Assembly (NCBI RefSeq): GCF_002850745.1
Contig: NZ_KZ559474.1
Location: 281,042-345,041 of the forward strand
DNA: 64,000 nt
Reading direction: 5' to 3'
DNA from: Nonomuraea indica
GTDB lineage: Bacteria; Actinomycetota; Actinomycetes; Streptosporangiales; Streptosporangiaceae
Positions 51,647-60,876 of the stretch are shown here, in pieces (positions within the stretch are counted from its first letter, which is position 1; each line of letters opens with the position of its first letter). The notes below the pieces were generated by a model. It ran no database searches. It had not been told where the DNA came from and was given only the letters and a program-made list of their open reading frames with translations. The position numbers and the translations under genes were made by a program.

Positions 51647-54600
51647 GTGAGTGGTCAGACCTGGCGGCTGGTGCGGCGCGGGGACACGGGACGCGTCGAG
51701 CCCCCTGTGCTCGATGAGCATCAGCGTGCCGTGGTCGCGCACCCCGGCGGCCCGCTGCTCGTGCTCGCCGGGCCGGGCACCGGCAAGACCACGACCATCG
51801 TCGAGTCGGTCGTCGACCGCATCGAGCACCGCGGCGTCGATCCGGAGCGGGTCCTCATCCTCACCTACAGCCGCAAGGCCGCCGGCGAGCTGCGCGAACG
51901 GGTGACCGCACGGCTGCGCCGCACCACCAGGACCCCGCTCGCCCTCACCTTCCACAGCTACGCGTACGCGCTGCTGCGCCGCGAGGCGGTGCTCGCCGGC
52001 GAGGCGCCGCCGCGTCTGCTCACCGGACCGGAGCAGCTCCTGGAGATCCGGCGGCTGCTGCACGGCGAGCTGGAGGACGGAGCCCGGGAGTGGCCCGAGT
52101 CGCTGCGCGAGGCGCTCAAGACCCGCGGGTTCGCCGAGGAGCTGCGCGACTTCCTGTCCCGCGCCGCCGAGCGCGGCCTCGACGGGGAGCGGCTCGAAGA
52201 GCTCGGCAGGCGCCACGGCCGCGCCGACTGGGTGGCCGCGGGCCGCTTCTCCACCCGCTACCAGCGGCGCTTCGACCTCGACCCCGAGCCGGCGCTCGAC
52301 TACGCCGAGCTGATCAGGGCGGCGGCCGGGCTGCTCGCGGACCCCGACGTGCGCCGCCGGGAGCGAGCGGCGCACGACGCCGTCTTCGTCGACGAGTACC
52401 AGGACACCGACCCGGCCCAGGAGTTCCTGCTGCAGCAGCTCGCGGGCGACGGCCGCGACCTCGTCGCGGTGGGCGACCCCGACCAGTCGATCTACGGCTT
52501 CCGCGGGGCCGACGTGCGCGGGATCCTGAAGTTCCCCGAACGGTTCCGCACGCTCGACGGCCGCGACGCCCCCGTCCTGGCCCTGCGCGTCTGCCGCCGG
52601 AGCGGCGCCGACCTCCTGGAGGCCTCGCGCCGCCTCGCCGCCCGCCTGCCCGCCGCGCCCCTGCCCACCGCCACCGCCACCGCCCCACCCGCGCCCCTGC
52701 CCACCGCCACCGCCACCGCCCCACCCGCGCCCCTGCCCACCGCCACCGCCACCGCCCCACCCGCGCCCCTGCCCACCGCCACCGCCACCGCCCCACCCGC
52801 GCCCCTGCCCACCGCCACCGCCACCGCCCCACCCGCGCCCGGCGCGTCCGTGCGGCGCCCGTTCGGGCACCGTGACCTGCTGAGCCTGCCCGAGATCGAC
52901 CCCGGCGAGACGCGGGTGCTGCTCGCCGACAGCACGAGCCAGGAGGCTGCGGTCGTGGCCGACGCGCTGCGCCGCGCCCACCTCATCGACGGGGTGCCGT
53001 GGCACCGGATGGCCGTGCTCGTGCGCTCGGCGTCCAGGCAGGTCCCGCTGCTGCGGCGGGCCCTGGTCAGCGCGGGCGTGCCCACCATGGTGGCCGGCGA
53101 CGAGGTGCCGATCGCGCAGGAGCCCGGCGTCCGCCCCCTGCTGACGATGCTCCGGGTCGCCCTCGACCCCGGGGCGCTGGACGAGGGCGTGGCCGAGGAA
53201 CTGCTCACCGGCCCCCTCGGCGGCACCGACATGATCGGCGTGCGTCGCCTGCGCCGCGCCCTGAAGATCGCCGAGAACGAGGCCGTGCCGGACGACCACG
53301 AGGCCCGGCGCGCGTCCGGCGAGCTGATGGTCGCCGCGCTCCGCGACGCCCGCGAGCTGACCCGCGTCGAGCCGCACATCGCGCTGCCCGCCGAACGGGT
53401 CGGCAAGCTGCTCGCCACCGCCGTCGAGGCGGTGCGGGCCCAGGGCAGCGCCGAGGACATCCTGTGGGCCGTCTGGCAGGCGAGCGGCCTGGCCGAGCGG
53501 TGGACCGACCTGAGCCTGTCCGGCGGCGCCAGGGGCGCGCAGGCCGACCGCGACCTCGACGCCGTGGTGGCGCTGTTCGACCAGGCGGCCAGGTTCGTGG
53601 ACCGGATGCCCAAGGCGGGGCCCGAGGTGTTCCTCGACGACCTCGCCTCCCAGGAGATCCCGGGCGACACGCTGGCCGAGCGGGCCCCCGACGGCGACGC
53701 GGTCCGCGTGCTGACCGCCCACCGGTCCAAGGGCCTGGAGTGGGACGTGGTCGTGGTCGCGGGCGTCCAGGAGGGCGTCTGGCCCGACCTGCGGCTGCGC
53801 GGCTCGATGCTGGGCGTCGAGGACCTGGTCGAACTCGTCGAGGGGGCCGACCCCAGCGCGGCGTCCCTGTCCTCCAAGCTGCTCGCCGAGGAGCGCAGGC
53901 TGTTCTACGTGGCCGCCACGCGGGCCAGGCGCCGGCTCGTCGTCACCGCCGTCGGCGGCGAGGACACCGACGAGCGGCCGTCCAGGTTCCTCACCGAGCT
54001 GATGCCGGGCGCTGTCGAGACGGCCACGGTCGACGACCGGGCGCGCTGGCTCACCATGTCGGCGCTGGTCGCCGACCTCAGGAGCGCCGTCACCGACCCC
54101 ACCAGGCCGGCCAGGGTCAGGCGCACGGCGGCCAGGCACCTCGCCCGGCTCGCCGCCGCGGGCGTCCAGGGCGCCCACCCCAACGAGTGGTACGCCCTGA
54201 CCCCGATGACCGACGACCGCCCGCTGAGCTGGCCGGACGACACGGTCAGCATCTCGCCGTCGGCCGTGGAGAGCTTCACCAAGTGCGGCCTGCGCTGGCT
54301 GCTGGAGACGGCCGTCGGCGCCGGCGGCACCAGTTCGGCCCAGGGACTCGGCACGATCATCCACGCGCTCGCCGTGCTCGCCGCCACCGACCTGCCCAGC
54401 GAGGACCTGCTCGGCAGGCGCCTGGACGAGATCTGGAACGAGCTCGACTTCGGCGGCGTCTGGTTCAACCGCAAGCAACGCCAGGTCGCCGAGCAGATGA
54501 TCGCCAAGTTCGTGCGCTGGCACAAGGAGAACCCCCGCGAGCTGGTCGCCCTGGAGGAGGGCTTCACCGCCATGGTGGGCGACGGCGTGCAGATCAAGGG

Positions 54601-55003
54601 CCGCGTCGACCGGGTCGAGCGCGACTCCGAGGGCCGCGCCGTGATCATCGACCTCAAGACCGGCGGCTCCAAGCCCAGGGCGGGCGAGCTGGACCGCCAC
54701 CCCCAGCTCGGCGTCTACCAGCTCGCGGCCGTGCTCGGCGCGTTCGCCCGGCACGGCATGACCGAGCCGGGCGGCGCCGCCCTCGTCCAGCTCGGTAAGG
54801 CGGCCGGCCGCAACGACGCGCTGGAGCAGCGCCAGGGCGCCCTCGCCGACGACCCGAACCCCGGCTGGGCTCGCGACCTCGTCGACACGGTCGCGATCGG
54901 CATGTCCGGCCCCTTCTTCCAGGCCAAGGCCAACGACGGCTGCCGCACCTGCGCCGCAAAGGCGAGCTGCCCGGTCAACGACAGCGGGGGCCAGGTGTGC
55001 TGA
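51647..55003 (+). CDS. adnA: AdnA subunit of AdnAB helicase-nuclease
   Basis: 1118-aa motor-nuclease that with AdnB resects double-strand breaks. UvrD-type motifs: Walker A GPGTGKTTTIVE (about residues 42-53), YSRKAAGELRERV, Walker B DEYQDTDPAQE, GDPDQSIYGFRGAD, TAHRSKGLEWDVV and YVAATRARRRL. The C-terminal RecB-like nuclease has VIIDLKTGG and the 4Fe-4S cysteines CRTCAAKASC. Residues 337-396 are a five-fold repeat. GTG 51647 is the chosen start. It overlaps adnB by 7 nt and matches Rv3202c in order and sequence. Confidence 0.92.
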   Translation: MSGQTWRLVRRGDTGRVEPPVLDEHQRAVVAHPGGPLLVLAGPGTGKTTTIVESVVDRIEHRGVDPERVLILTYSRKAAGELRERVTARLRRTTRTPLALTFHSYAYALLRREAVLAGEAPPRLLTGPEQLLEIRRLLHGELEDGAREWPESLREALKTRGFAEELRDFLSRAAERGLDGERLEELGRRHGRADWVAAGRFSTRYQRRFDLDPEPALDYAELIRAAAGLLADPDVRRRERAAHDAVFVDEYQDTDPAQEFLLQQLAGDGRDLVAVGDPDQSIYGFRGADVRGILKFPERFRTLDGRDAPVLALRVCRRSGADLLEASRRLAARLPAAPLPTATATAPPAPLPTATATAPPAPLPTATATAPPAPLPTATATAPPAPLPTATATAPPAPGASVRRPFGHRDLLSLPEIDPGETRVLLADSTSQEAAVVADALRRAHLIDGVPWHRMAVLVRSASRQVPLLRRALVSAGVPTMVAGDEVPIAQEPGVRPLLTMLRVALDPGALDEGVAEELLTGPLGGTDMIGVRRLRRALKIAENEAVPDDHEARRASGELMVAALRDARELTRVEPHIALPAERVGKLLATAVEAVRAQGSAEDILWAVWQASGLAERWTDLSLSGGARGAQADRDLDAVVALFDQAARFVDRMPKAGPEVFLDDLASQEIPGDTLAERAPDGDAVRVLTAHRSKGLEWDVVVVAGVQEGVWPDLRLRGSMLGVEDLVELVEGADPSAASLSSKLLAEERRLFYVAATRARRRLVVTAVGGEDTDERPSRFLTELMPGAVETATVDDRARWLTMSALVADLRSAVTDPTRPARVRRTAARHLARLAAAGVQGAHPNEWYALTPMTDDRPLSWPDDTVSISPSAVESFTKCGLRWLLETAVGAGGTSSAQGLGTIIHALAVLAATDLPSEDLLGRRLDEIWNELDFGGVWFNRKQRQVAEQMIAKFVRWHKENPRELVALEEGFTAMVGDGVQIKGRVDRVERDSEGRAVIIDLKTGGSKPRAGELDRHPQLGVYQLAAVLGAFARHGMTEPGGAALVQLGKAAGRNDALEQRQGALADDPNPGWARDLVDTVAIGMSGPFFQAKANDGCRTCAAKASCPVNDSGGQVC
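52655..52834 (+). repeat. Perfect 36-bp minisatellite, five copies, within adnA
   Basis: The 36-bp unit starts GCGCCCCTGCCCACCGCCAC and is repeated five times without mismatch, encoding APLPTATATAPP x5 between the Walker B/motif III half and the rest of the first helicase domain set. A sixth start (GCGCCC) is broken off at 52835. Confidence 0.97.
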
Positions 55004-58000
55004 CCCCCGCCGACCTGGCCGGCAAGCTCGGCATCCTGCCGCCCACCCCCGAGCAGGCCGACGTCATCCAGTCGCCCCTCGAACCCATGGTCGTCATGGC
55101 CGGCGCCGGCTCAGGCAAGAGCGAGACCATGGCCGGCCGGGTCGTCTGGCTGGTGGCGCGCGGCCTGGTCCGGCCGGCGAACGTGCTCGGCCTGACGTTC
55201 ACCCGCAAGGCGGCCGCCGAGCTGGCCAACCGCGTCCGCGAGCGGCTCACCGGCCTCGCCGAGGCCGGCCTGGTCGAGCCGGAGCTGCTCGACGACGAGC
55301 CGACAGTCTCCACCTACCACGCCTACGCCGCCCGCCTGGTCACCGACCACGCGCTGCGCGAGGCGCTGGAGCCGACCATGCGCCTGGTCACCCCCGCGGT
55401 GTCGTGGCAGCTCGCCTCCCGGGTGGTGGCCGGGTACGACGGGCCGATGGACCGCGTCGAGCTGGGCCCGCCGTCGGTCACCGCGGCCGTGCTCGAGCTC
55501 GCCGGCGAGCTGTCGGAGCACCTGCGCACCGCCGCCGACGTGCGCCGGGTGGGCGAGTGGCTGGACGGCCTGCACGGGCGGCTCACCGGCCGCACCACGC
55601 TCGCCCAGCGCCGCCCGCTCACCGTCCAGGCGGCCAGGGAGGAGCTGCTGCCGCTGGTGGAGGCGTACGAACGGCTGAAGCGCGCCCGCGAGGTCATCGA
55701 CTACGGCGACCAGATGGCTCTCGCCGCGCGGATCGCCGCGGGCCACAAGGAGGTCGGCGAGATCGAGCGGTCGCGCTTCTCCGTGGTGCTGCTCGACGAG
55801 TACCAGGACACCAGCCACGCCCAGCTCGTGCTGCTGAAGAGCCTGTACGGCAACGGCCACCCGGTCACCGCCGTGGGCGACCCCTGCCAGTCGATCTACG
55901 GCTGGCGCGGCGCCTCGGCCGGCAACCTGCGCCGCTTCCCCACCGACTTCCGGACCCGCGCCGGCGACCCGGCGCCGGTGCGGCAGCTCAGCGTCAGCTT
56001 CCGCAACGGCGACCGGGTCCTCGACGTGGCCGCCCGCGTGCAGCTCCCGCTGCGCATGGAGGCCCGCGAGGTGCCCGTGCTCGTTCCCGGGCCCAACCGG
56101 GTGGACCGGGGCCGTGTCACCTGCGCCTTCCACGAGACGGCCGAGGACGAGGCGCGCTGGATCGCCGACGGCCTGGCCAGGATGCTCGGCCAGGAGGTGG
56201 CGCCCGACGGCCTGCCCTGGGGCGAGGGCGAACGCAAGAAGACACCCGCGCTGCAGCCCCAGGACGTCGCGATCCTGGCGCGCAAGCGGTCGCAGTTCCC
56301 GGCCCTGCGCAGGGCGCTGGAGGAGCGCGACATCCCGGTCGAGGTGGTGGGCCTGGGCGGCCTGCTCACCGTGCCCGAGGTGAGCGACATCGTGGCCACC
56401 CTGCGCGTGCTCTACGACCCGACGGCCGGCGACGCCCTGGCCCGGCTGCTGGCCGGCCCGCGCTGGCGGATCGGACCGGCCGATCTGCGGGTGCTCGGTG
56501 AGTACGCCAGGGAGCTGACCCGCGAGGCCCGCGAGAGCCGCCACGAGCGCGACCCGCTCGACCAGGTGGTCGCCGACCTCGCCGAGGAGCGCGGCAGCCT
56601 GGTCGACGCGCTCGACGAGCTGCCCGACCGGCAGGAGTGGCTGGAGGCGTTCTCGCCGCTGGCCCGCACCCGGCTGGTCAGCCTGGCGTACGAGCTGCGC
56701 CAGCTCCGCGCGCACACCGCCCAGCCGCTCCCCGACCTGATCACCGAGGTGGAGCGGCGGCTGGGCCTCGACATCGAGGTGGCGGCGCGCGGCGGCACGG
56801 TCAGCGCGTTCGCGGCCCGGGCCGACCTCGACGCGTTCCTCGACGCGGCCTCCCGCTTCGCCGGCGACTCCGAGGACCCGACGCTCGGGGCGTTCCTCGC
56901 CTACCTGCAGGCGGCCGAGAGCGAGGAGTTCGGGCTGGAGGCCGGCCGGGTCGGTGAGAGCAACAGCGTCAAGCTCATGACCGTGCACGCCTCCAAGGGC
57001 CTGGAGTGGCCCGTCGTGGTCGTGCCGGGCCTGTCGCAGCTCATCAGCTCCAAGGGCACGATCGCCACCGGCAGCATGTTCCCGGCCACGCCGGTGACCA
57101 ACAGCCGCTGGACCGACAACCCGCGCAAGCTGCCCTACCCGCTGCGCGGCGACGTCGCCGACCTGCCGCGGCTGACGGGGCTGACCAAGGAGGAGCTGGC
57201 CGCGTTCGACGAGAGCTGCCGTGAACGCGACCTGATGGAGGAACGGCGACTGGCGTACGTGGCGGTCACCCGGGCCCACTACCACCTCATCGCCTCCGGC
57301 TTCCGCTGGGGCAGCGCGTCCAGGCCGCTGGAGCCGTCCGACTTCCTGCTGGAGATCCGCGACAGCGCCGACAAGGTGGCCTTCTGGGCGCCCGAGCCGC
57401 GCGAGGGGGAGACCAACCCGCTGCTGGCCGAGCCCGCCGAGGCCGTCTGGCCGGTCACGCCCGAGGGGCTGCGCTACGAGTCGGTCCTCGACGGCGCCCG
57501 CCTGGTCGAGGACGCGCTGGCGGGCACCCTGGCCGCCGCCGCCGACGACGAGCCGGTGCGCGCGTTCGAGGAGGAGCGCATCCGCGCCTGGGAGCGTGAC
57601 ACCGACCTGCTGCTGCGCGAGCGCGAGCAGCACCGGCGGCGCACCGGCACGATCGTCGAGCTGCCGTCGAAGCTGACCGTGTCGTCGCTGGTCACGCTGG
57701 CCGCCGACGCCCGCGAGCTGGCCCGCAGGATCCGCCGCCCGGTCCCGGTCAAGCCGGCTCCGCTGGCGCGCCGCGGCACCTCCTTCCACAAGTGGCTGGA
57801 GACGCGCTGGGACCAGCAGCGGCTGCTCGACGACTTCGACCTCGACCTCGTCGACGAGATCGAGGAGGCCGACGTGCGGCTCGCGGAGCTGCAGGAACGC
57901 TTCGAGGAGAGCGAATGGGCCGAACGCCGGCCGCTCGACCTGGAGGTCCCGTTCGAGACCATGATCGCCGACCGGCTGGTGCGCGGCCGGATGGACGCGG

Positions 58001-58302
58001 TCTTCGAGCTGCCCGGCGGCCGCTACGAGGTCGTCGACTGGAAGACCGGCGAGCCGCCCACGGGCAAGGCCGCGCGGGCCGCCTCCGTGCAGCTGGCCGC
58101 CTACCGGCTGGCCTGGTCGCACCTGGCGGGCGTGCCGCTCGACCGCGTCAGCGCCGCCTTCCACTACGTGCGCGCCAACCGGACCGTCCGCCCCGTGGAC
58201 CTGCTCGACGCCGACGGCCTGGTGGCGCTCGTCGAGTCGGTGCCGGTGAACCAGGCGCCGGTCACCCCCGCAGGTGGTGGAAGCTCGGACGGGGGTGCAT
58301 GA
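54997..58302 (+). CDS. adnB: AdnB subunit of AdnAB helicase-nuclease
   Basis: 1101 aa, the same length as Rv3201c. Motor motifs: Walker A AGAGSGKSETMAGRVV (about residues 36-43 core), TFTRKAAAELANRV, VLLDEYQDTSHAQ, GDPCQSIYGWRGAS, MTVHASKGLEWPVV and YVAVTRAHYHLIAS. The nuclease domain near residue 1012 has YEVVDWKTGEPP and AAYRLAWSHLAG. AdnB is the lead ATPase in the mycobacterial complex. GTG 54997 overlaps the adnA stop by 7 nt. Its 3' end overlaps the converging decarboxylase gene by 41 bp. Confidence 0.93.
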   Translation: MLTPADLAGKLGILPPTPEQADVIQSPLEPMVVMAGAGSGKSETMAGRVVWLVARGLVRPANVLGLTFTRKAAAELANRVRERLTGLAEAGLVEPELLDDEPTVSTYHAYAARLVTDHALREALEPTMRLVTPAVSWQLASRVVAGYDGPMDRVELGPPSVTAAVLELAGELSEHLRTAADVRRVGEWLDGLHGRLTGRTTLAQRRPLTVQAAREELLPLVEAYERLKRAREVIDYGDQMALAARIAAGHKEVGEIERSRFSVVLLDEYQDTSHAQLVLLKSLYGNGHPVTAVGDPCQSIYGWRGASAGNLRRFPTDFRTRAGDPAPVRQLSVSFRNGDRVLDVAARVQLPLRMEAREVPVLVPGPNRVDRGRVTCAFHETAEDEARWIADGLARMLGQEVAPDGLPWGEGERKKTPALQPQDVAILARKRSQFPALRRALEERDIPVEVVGLGGLLTVPEVSDIVATLRVLYDPTAGDALARLLAGPRWRIGPADLRVLGEYARELTREARESRHERDPLDQVVADLAEERGSLVDALDELPDRQEWLEAFSPLARTRLVSLAYELRQLRAHTAQPLPDLITEVERRLGLDIEVAARGGTVSAFAARADLDAFLDAASRFAGDSEDPTLGAFLAYLQAAESEEFGLEAGRVGESNSVKLMTVHASKGLEWPVVVVPGLSQLISSKGTIATGSMFPATPVTNSRWTDNPRKLPYPLRGDVADLPRLTGLTKEELAAFDESCRERDLMEERRLAYVAVTRAHYHLIASGFRWGSASRPLEPSDFLLEIRDSADKVAFWAPEPREGETNPLLAEPAEAVWPVTPEGLRYESVLDGARLVEDALAGTLAAAADDEPVRAFEEERIRAWERDTDLLLREREQHRRRTGTIVELPSKLTVSSLVTLAADARELARRIRRPVPVKPAPLARRGTSFHKWLETRWDQQRLLDDFDLDLVDEIEEADVRLAELQERFEESEWAERRPLDLEVPFETMIADRLVRGRMDAVFELPGGRYEVVDWKTGEPPTGKAARAASVQLAAYRLAWSHLAGVPLDRVSAAFHYVRANRTVRPVDLLDADGLVALVESVPVNQAPVTPAGGGSSDGGA

Positions 58303-59335
58303 GGAACTCGTGGTGGGAGATGTTCCAGGCGTAGGCGCCGGCCATCGCGAAGACCACCGTGTCCCCCACCCGCACCGAGGTCACGACGTCACGGGCGAAG
58401 ACGTCCTTGGGGGTGCACAGCTGCCCGACGAGCGTGACCGGCTCGTCCGCCACCCCCGGCCCGTCACCCGTCGGCAGCACCGCGAACGGCTGGTCGTGCC
58501 CCTTGGCGACCGGCGTGCGCAGATGGTGGGTACCACCCAGGAGGATCGCGAACGCCGCGCCGCGCACCCGCTTCACGTCCACCACCCGGGTCACGTACGA
58601 GCCGCAGTAGGCCGTCAGCGCCCGCCCCGGCTCGATCCGCACCCGCTGCCCCGGGCGGCGCAGCCGGGCCAGGCCCCGGCCGTATCCGGCCCAGTCGAAG
58701 ACGTCGTCCGGCGCCGTGTAGGACACGGCCATGCCGCCGCCCAGGTTGACCTCGTCGTGCGGGGTGTCCAGCAGCCGCTCGGCCAGGCGGAGCAGGGCGG
58801 GCGCGTCCAGGCCGCTCGCCAGGTGCGCGTGCAGGCCGCGCAACCGCACCCGCGCGGTGAAGAGCGGCAGGCACTCGGCCACCCCCGCCTCGTCCATGCC
58901 GAACGGGCCGCTCATCGTCAGCGCCGCCCCCTCGACCGGCAGACCCGGGTTGATCCGCAGCAGCACGTCGGCCTCCAGGCCGGTGGCCAGCAGGCGCCGC
59001 AGCTCGTTCGGCGACTCGACGTGGACGCGGTGGTGCGGCAGGCGCAGCTCCGCGTCGGTCTTGCCGGGCCCCGCCAGGGCCAGCCGCCCGCCGGGGAACA
59101 GCGCCGTCACGTGGGCGTGCTCGCCGGCCGACGACACCTCGAACCCGTCCACGTACGGCTCCAGCACCCGAAGCAGCTCCGGGTCCGGGTTGGCCTTGAC
59201 CGCGTAGTACAGCTCGACCTCCGGCAGCGCCCGTCGCACCGCGGCGGCGTGGGCGTCCAGGGCGGCCAGGTCGTACAGGTAGGCGGGCACGTCGCCGAGC
59301 CGCGGGGCCGCGTCCCGCACGGTGGGCGTGATCAT
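58262..59335 (-). CDS. Fold-type III PLP decarboxylase of the siderophore operon
   Basis: 357-aa alanine-racemase-fold decarboxylase of the ornithine/diaminopimelate type. The PLP lysine is in YYAVKANPDPELL; GGGMAVSY, EPGRALTAYCGSYV and the active-site Cys in VGQLCTPKDVF are present. In staphyloferrin B (SbnH) and Francisella siderophore (FslC) pathways a homologous enzyme decarboxylates an amino acid or citryl-amino acid intermediate, and the same role is likely here. Last gene of the operon; ATG 59335 overlaps the upstream IucA/IucC stop by 4 nt. Confidence 0.87.
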   Translation of the reverse strand: MITPTVRDAAPRLGDVPAYLYDLAALDAHAAAVRRALPEVELYYAVKANPDPELLRVLEPYVDGFEVSSAGEHAHVTALFPGGRLALAGPGKTDAELRLPHHRVHVESPNELRRLLATGLEADVLLRINPGLPVEGAALTMSGPFGMDEAGVAECLPLFTARVRLRGLHAHLASGLDAPALLRLAERLLDTPHDEVNLGGGMAVSYTAPDDVFDWAGYGRGLARLRRPGQRVRIEPGRALTAYCGSYVTRVVDVKRVRGAAFAILLGGTHHLRTPVAKGHDQPFAVLPTGDGPGVADEPVTLVGQLCTPKDVFARDVVTSVRVGDTVVFAMAGAYAWNISHHEFLMHPRPSFHHLRG

Positions 59336-60876
59336 GCGAGGGGGTTCGCGATCGGCACGTAGCCGGCCGCCCGGTCGGCGGCGCGGGCCCAGCGCACCCC
59401 CAGGTTCGCCTTGGCGGGCAGCGGCGCTCCGGCCAGCAGGTCCGAGAGCGGCTCCGGCCGGCCGAGCTCGCCGGCCTGCCGGTCCAGGATGTCGCGGGCG
59501 GCCCGCCACAGCTCGCGCAGCACCTCGTCGCCGCCGGGCGCCGCCACCGTGGCCGCGATCTCGGTGAGGTGGTTGACGAGCAGGCAGTAGACCACCCGGG
59601 CCCAGCCGCGTTCGGCGTCGTACGTCATCGCCCGCGCCACCCGCTCCGGCACCCCGGCGAGGTCGTGCCGGCCGGCGACCAGCTTGGTGCCCTCCAGGTC
59701 GCGGAAGACCGCCTCGCGCGGCATGCCGTCGCCGTCCAGGCCGATCAGGACGTTCTGCAGGTGGGGCTCCAGGATCACGCCGTGCGCGAAGAACAGCTCC
59801 AGCACGGGCGGCGCCACCGCCGACACGTACGCGCTCCACCAGCCGAGCGGGTCACGCCGGGCGGCACCGTCGGCGGCCAGCGCGCCCGCCAGGACCGGCA
59901 CGACGCCGGGGGAGCACACCGACCACGGGCTCTCACGGACGATCACCCCCAGCCCCTCCAGCAGCCGCGTCCCGAGGCGCGCCGAGCGGTAGCCCGGCTC
60001 GGCCAGCCACCGCGTGCCGGGGAACCTGCTCGCCACCTCCTTGACCACCGGCCCGAGCCGCGCCGTCAGCTCCACCGCTCCGGCCAGCTCGTACCAGGCG
60101 TTCTTGCGCACGCAGTTGGTGATCCGCACGTCCAGGCTGAACTTCAGGCACACCCCCGCCGTCGGCGCGTACACCGTGCGCACCGACGACGTCGGCGCCA
60201 CCGGCGGCCCGTCGCCCAGATCGACCAGCTCGTCGCCCAGCGCCGGGCGCAGCAGGTCGAGCTGCCACGGATGCGCGGGCAGCAGCCGGTAGCCCGGCGG
60301 CGCCTCACCCAGCAGGTCCAGGGCTGACGCGTCGCCCTCCTCGGCCAGCACGTCGGCGCGCACCCCGAGCAGCCGCACGGGGAACTCGGCGTGCGCCTCC
60401 GGCGCGTAGCGCAGCCAGCGGTCACCACCACGCGCCTTCGGGCTGGGATGGAACGGGTGCCCGAACACCAGGGCCTGCTCCGAGGCCAGCCACGGGTCGG
60501 CCGGCGGCGCCGCTGCGGCCCGCGCCCGGAGGATCGCCGCCACCGCCTCCCTGCTGGCGGCCACCTGCCCGGCGAACTCCTCGTTGCCGCCCGCCGCGGA
60601 CAGCTCCAGCTCCACCAGCCGGACCAGCTCGTCCGACGTCAGCGGGCGCCACAAGCCGGCCTCCAGCCGCTCCGGCGGCCCGTCGAGGCGCAGCGCCGCG
60701 CCGCCACGCGTACGCGCCCGCAGCAGCACGCCGCCCACCCGCAGCAGCACGTACGGCGGCGCCGGCCACACCAGCCCGCGCGGCCCGGCCACCTCCCGCA
60801 CGCAGCAGCGGAGCAGGGCCGCCAGCGTCGCCTCCTCAGCCGGCGACCCCGGCGCGTCGAGGACCAGACCGTGCAT
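59332..60876 (-). CDS. IucA/IucC-type NIS siderophore synthetase 1
   Basis: 514 aa. ATP-dependent condensation of a (poly)carboxylate such as citrate with an amine or alcohol. Family motifs: FGHPFHPSPKARGG, LPAHPWQLDLL, LKFSLDVRITNCVRKNAWYE, LLEGLGVIVRESPWS and EPHLQNVLIGLDGDGMP with FRDLEGTKL. The ATG at 60876 directly abuts the stop of synthetase 2. Presence of two synthetases suggests two successive condensations on one carboxylate core. Confidence 0.9.
   Translation of the reverse strand: MHGLVLDAPGSPAEEATLAALLRCCVREVAGPRGLVWPAPPYVLLRVGGVLLRARTRGGAALRLDGPPERLEAGLWRPLTSDELVRLVELELSAAGGNEEFAGQVAASREAVAAILRARAAAAPPADPWLASEQALVFGHPFHPSPKARGGDRWLRYAPEAHAEFPVRLLGVRADVLAEEGDASALDLLGEAPPGYRLLPAHPWQLDLLRPALGDELVDLGDGPPVAPTSSVRTVYAPTAGVCLKFSLDVRITNCVRKNAWYELAGAVELTARLGPVVKEVASRFPGTRWLAEPGYRSARLGTRLLEGLGVIVRESPWSVCSPGVVPVLAGALAADGAARRDPLGWWSAYVSAVAPPVLELFFAHGVILEPHLQNVLIGLDGDGMPREAVFRDLEGTKLVAGRHDLAGVPERVARAMTYDAERGWARVVYCLLVNHLTEIAATVAAPGGDEVLRELWRAARDILDRQAGELGRPEPLSDLLAGAPLPAKANLGVRWARAADRAAGYVPIANPLA

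Noticed and set aside
52655..52834. CRISPR-like array
   Set aside because: Units are adjacent without unique spacers and keep frame inside adnA, so it is a minisatellite.
51365..54754. 1129-codon open frame antisense to adnA
   Set aside because: A shadow of the high-GC third positions of adnA; composition is not protein-like and the opposite strand has all helicase motifs.
55111..58164. 1017-codon open frame antisense to adnB
   Set aside because: Same explanation as for adnA; AdnB motifs cover the plus strand.
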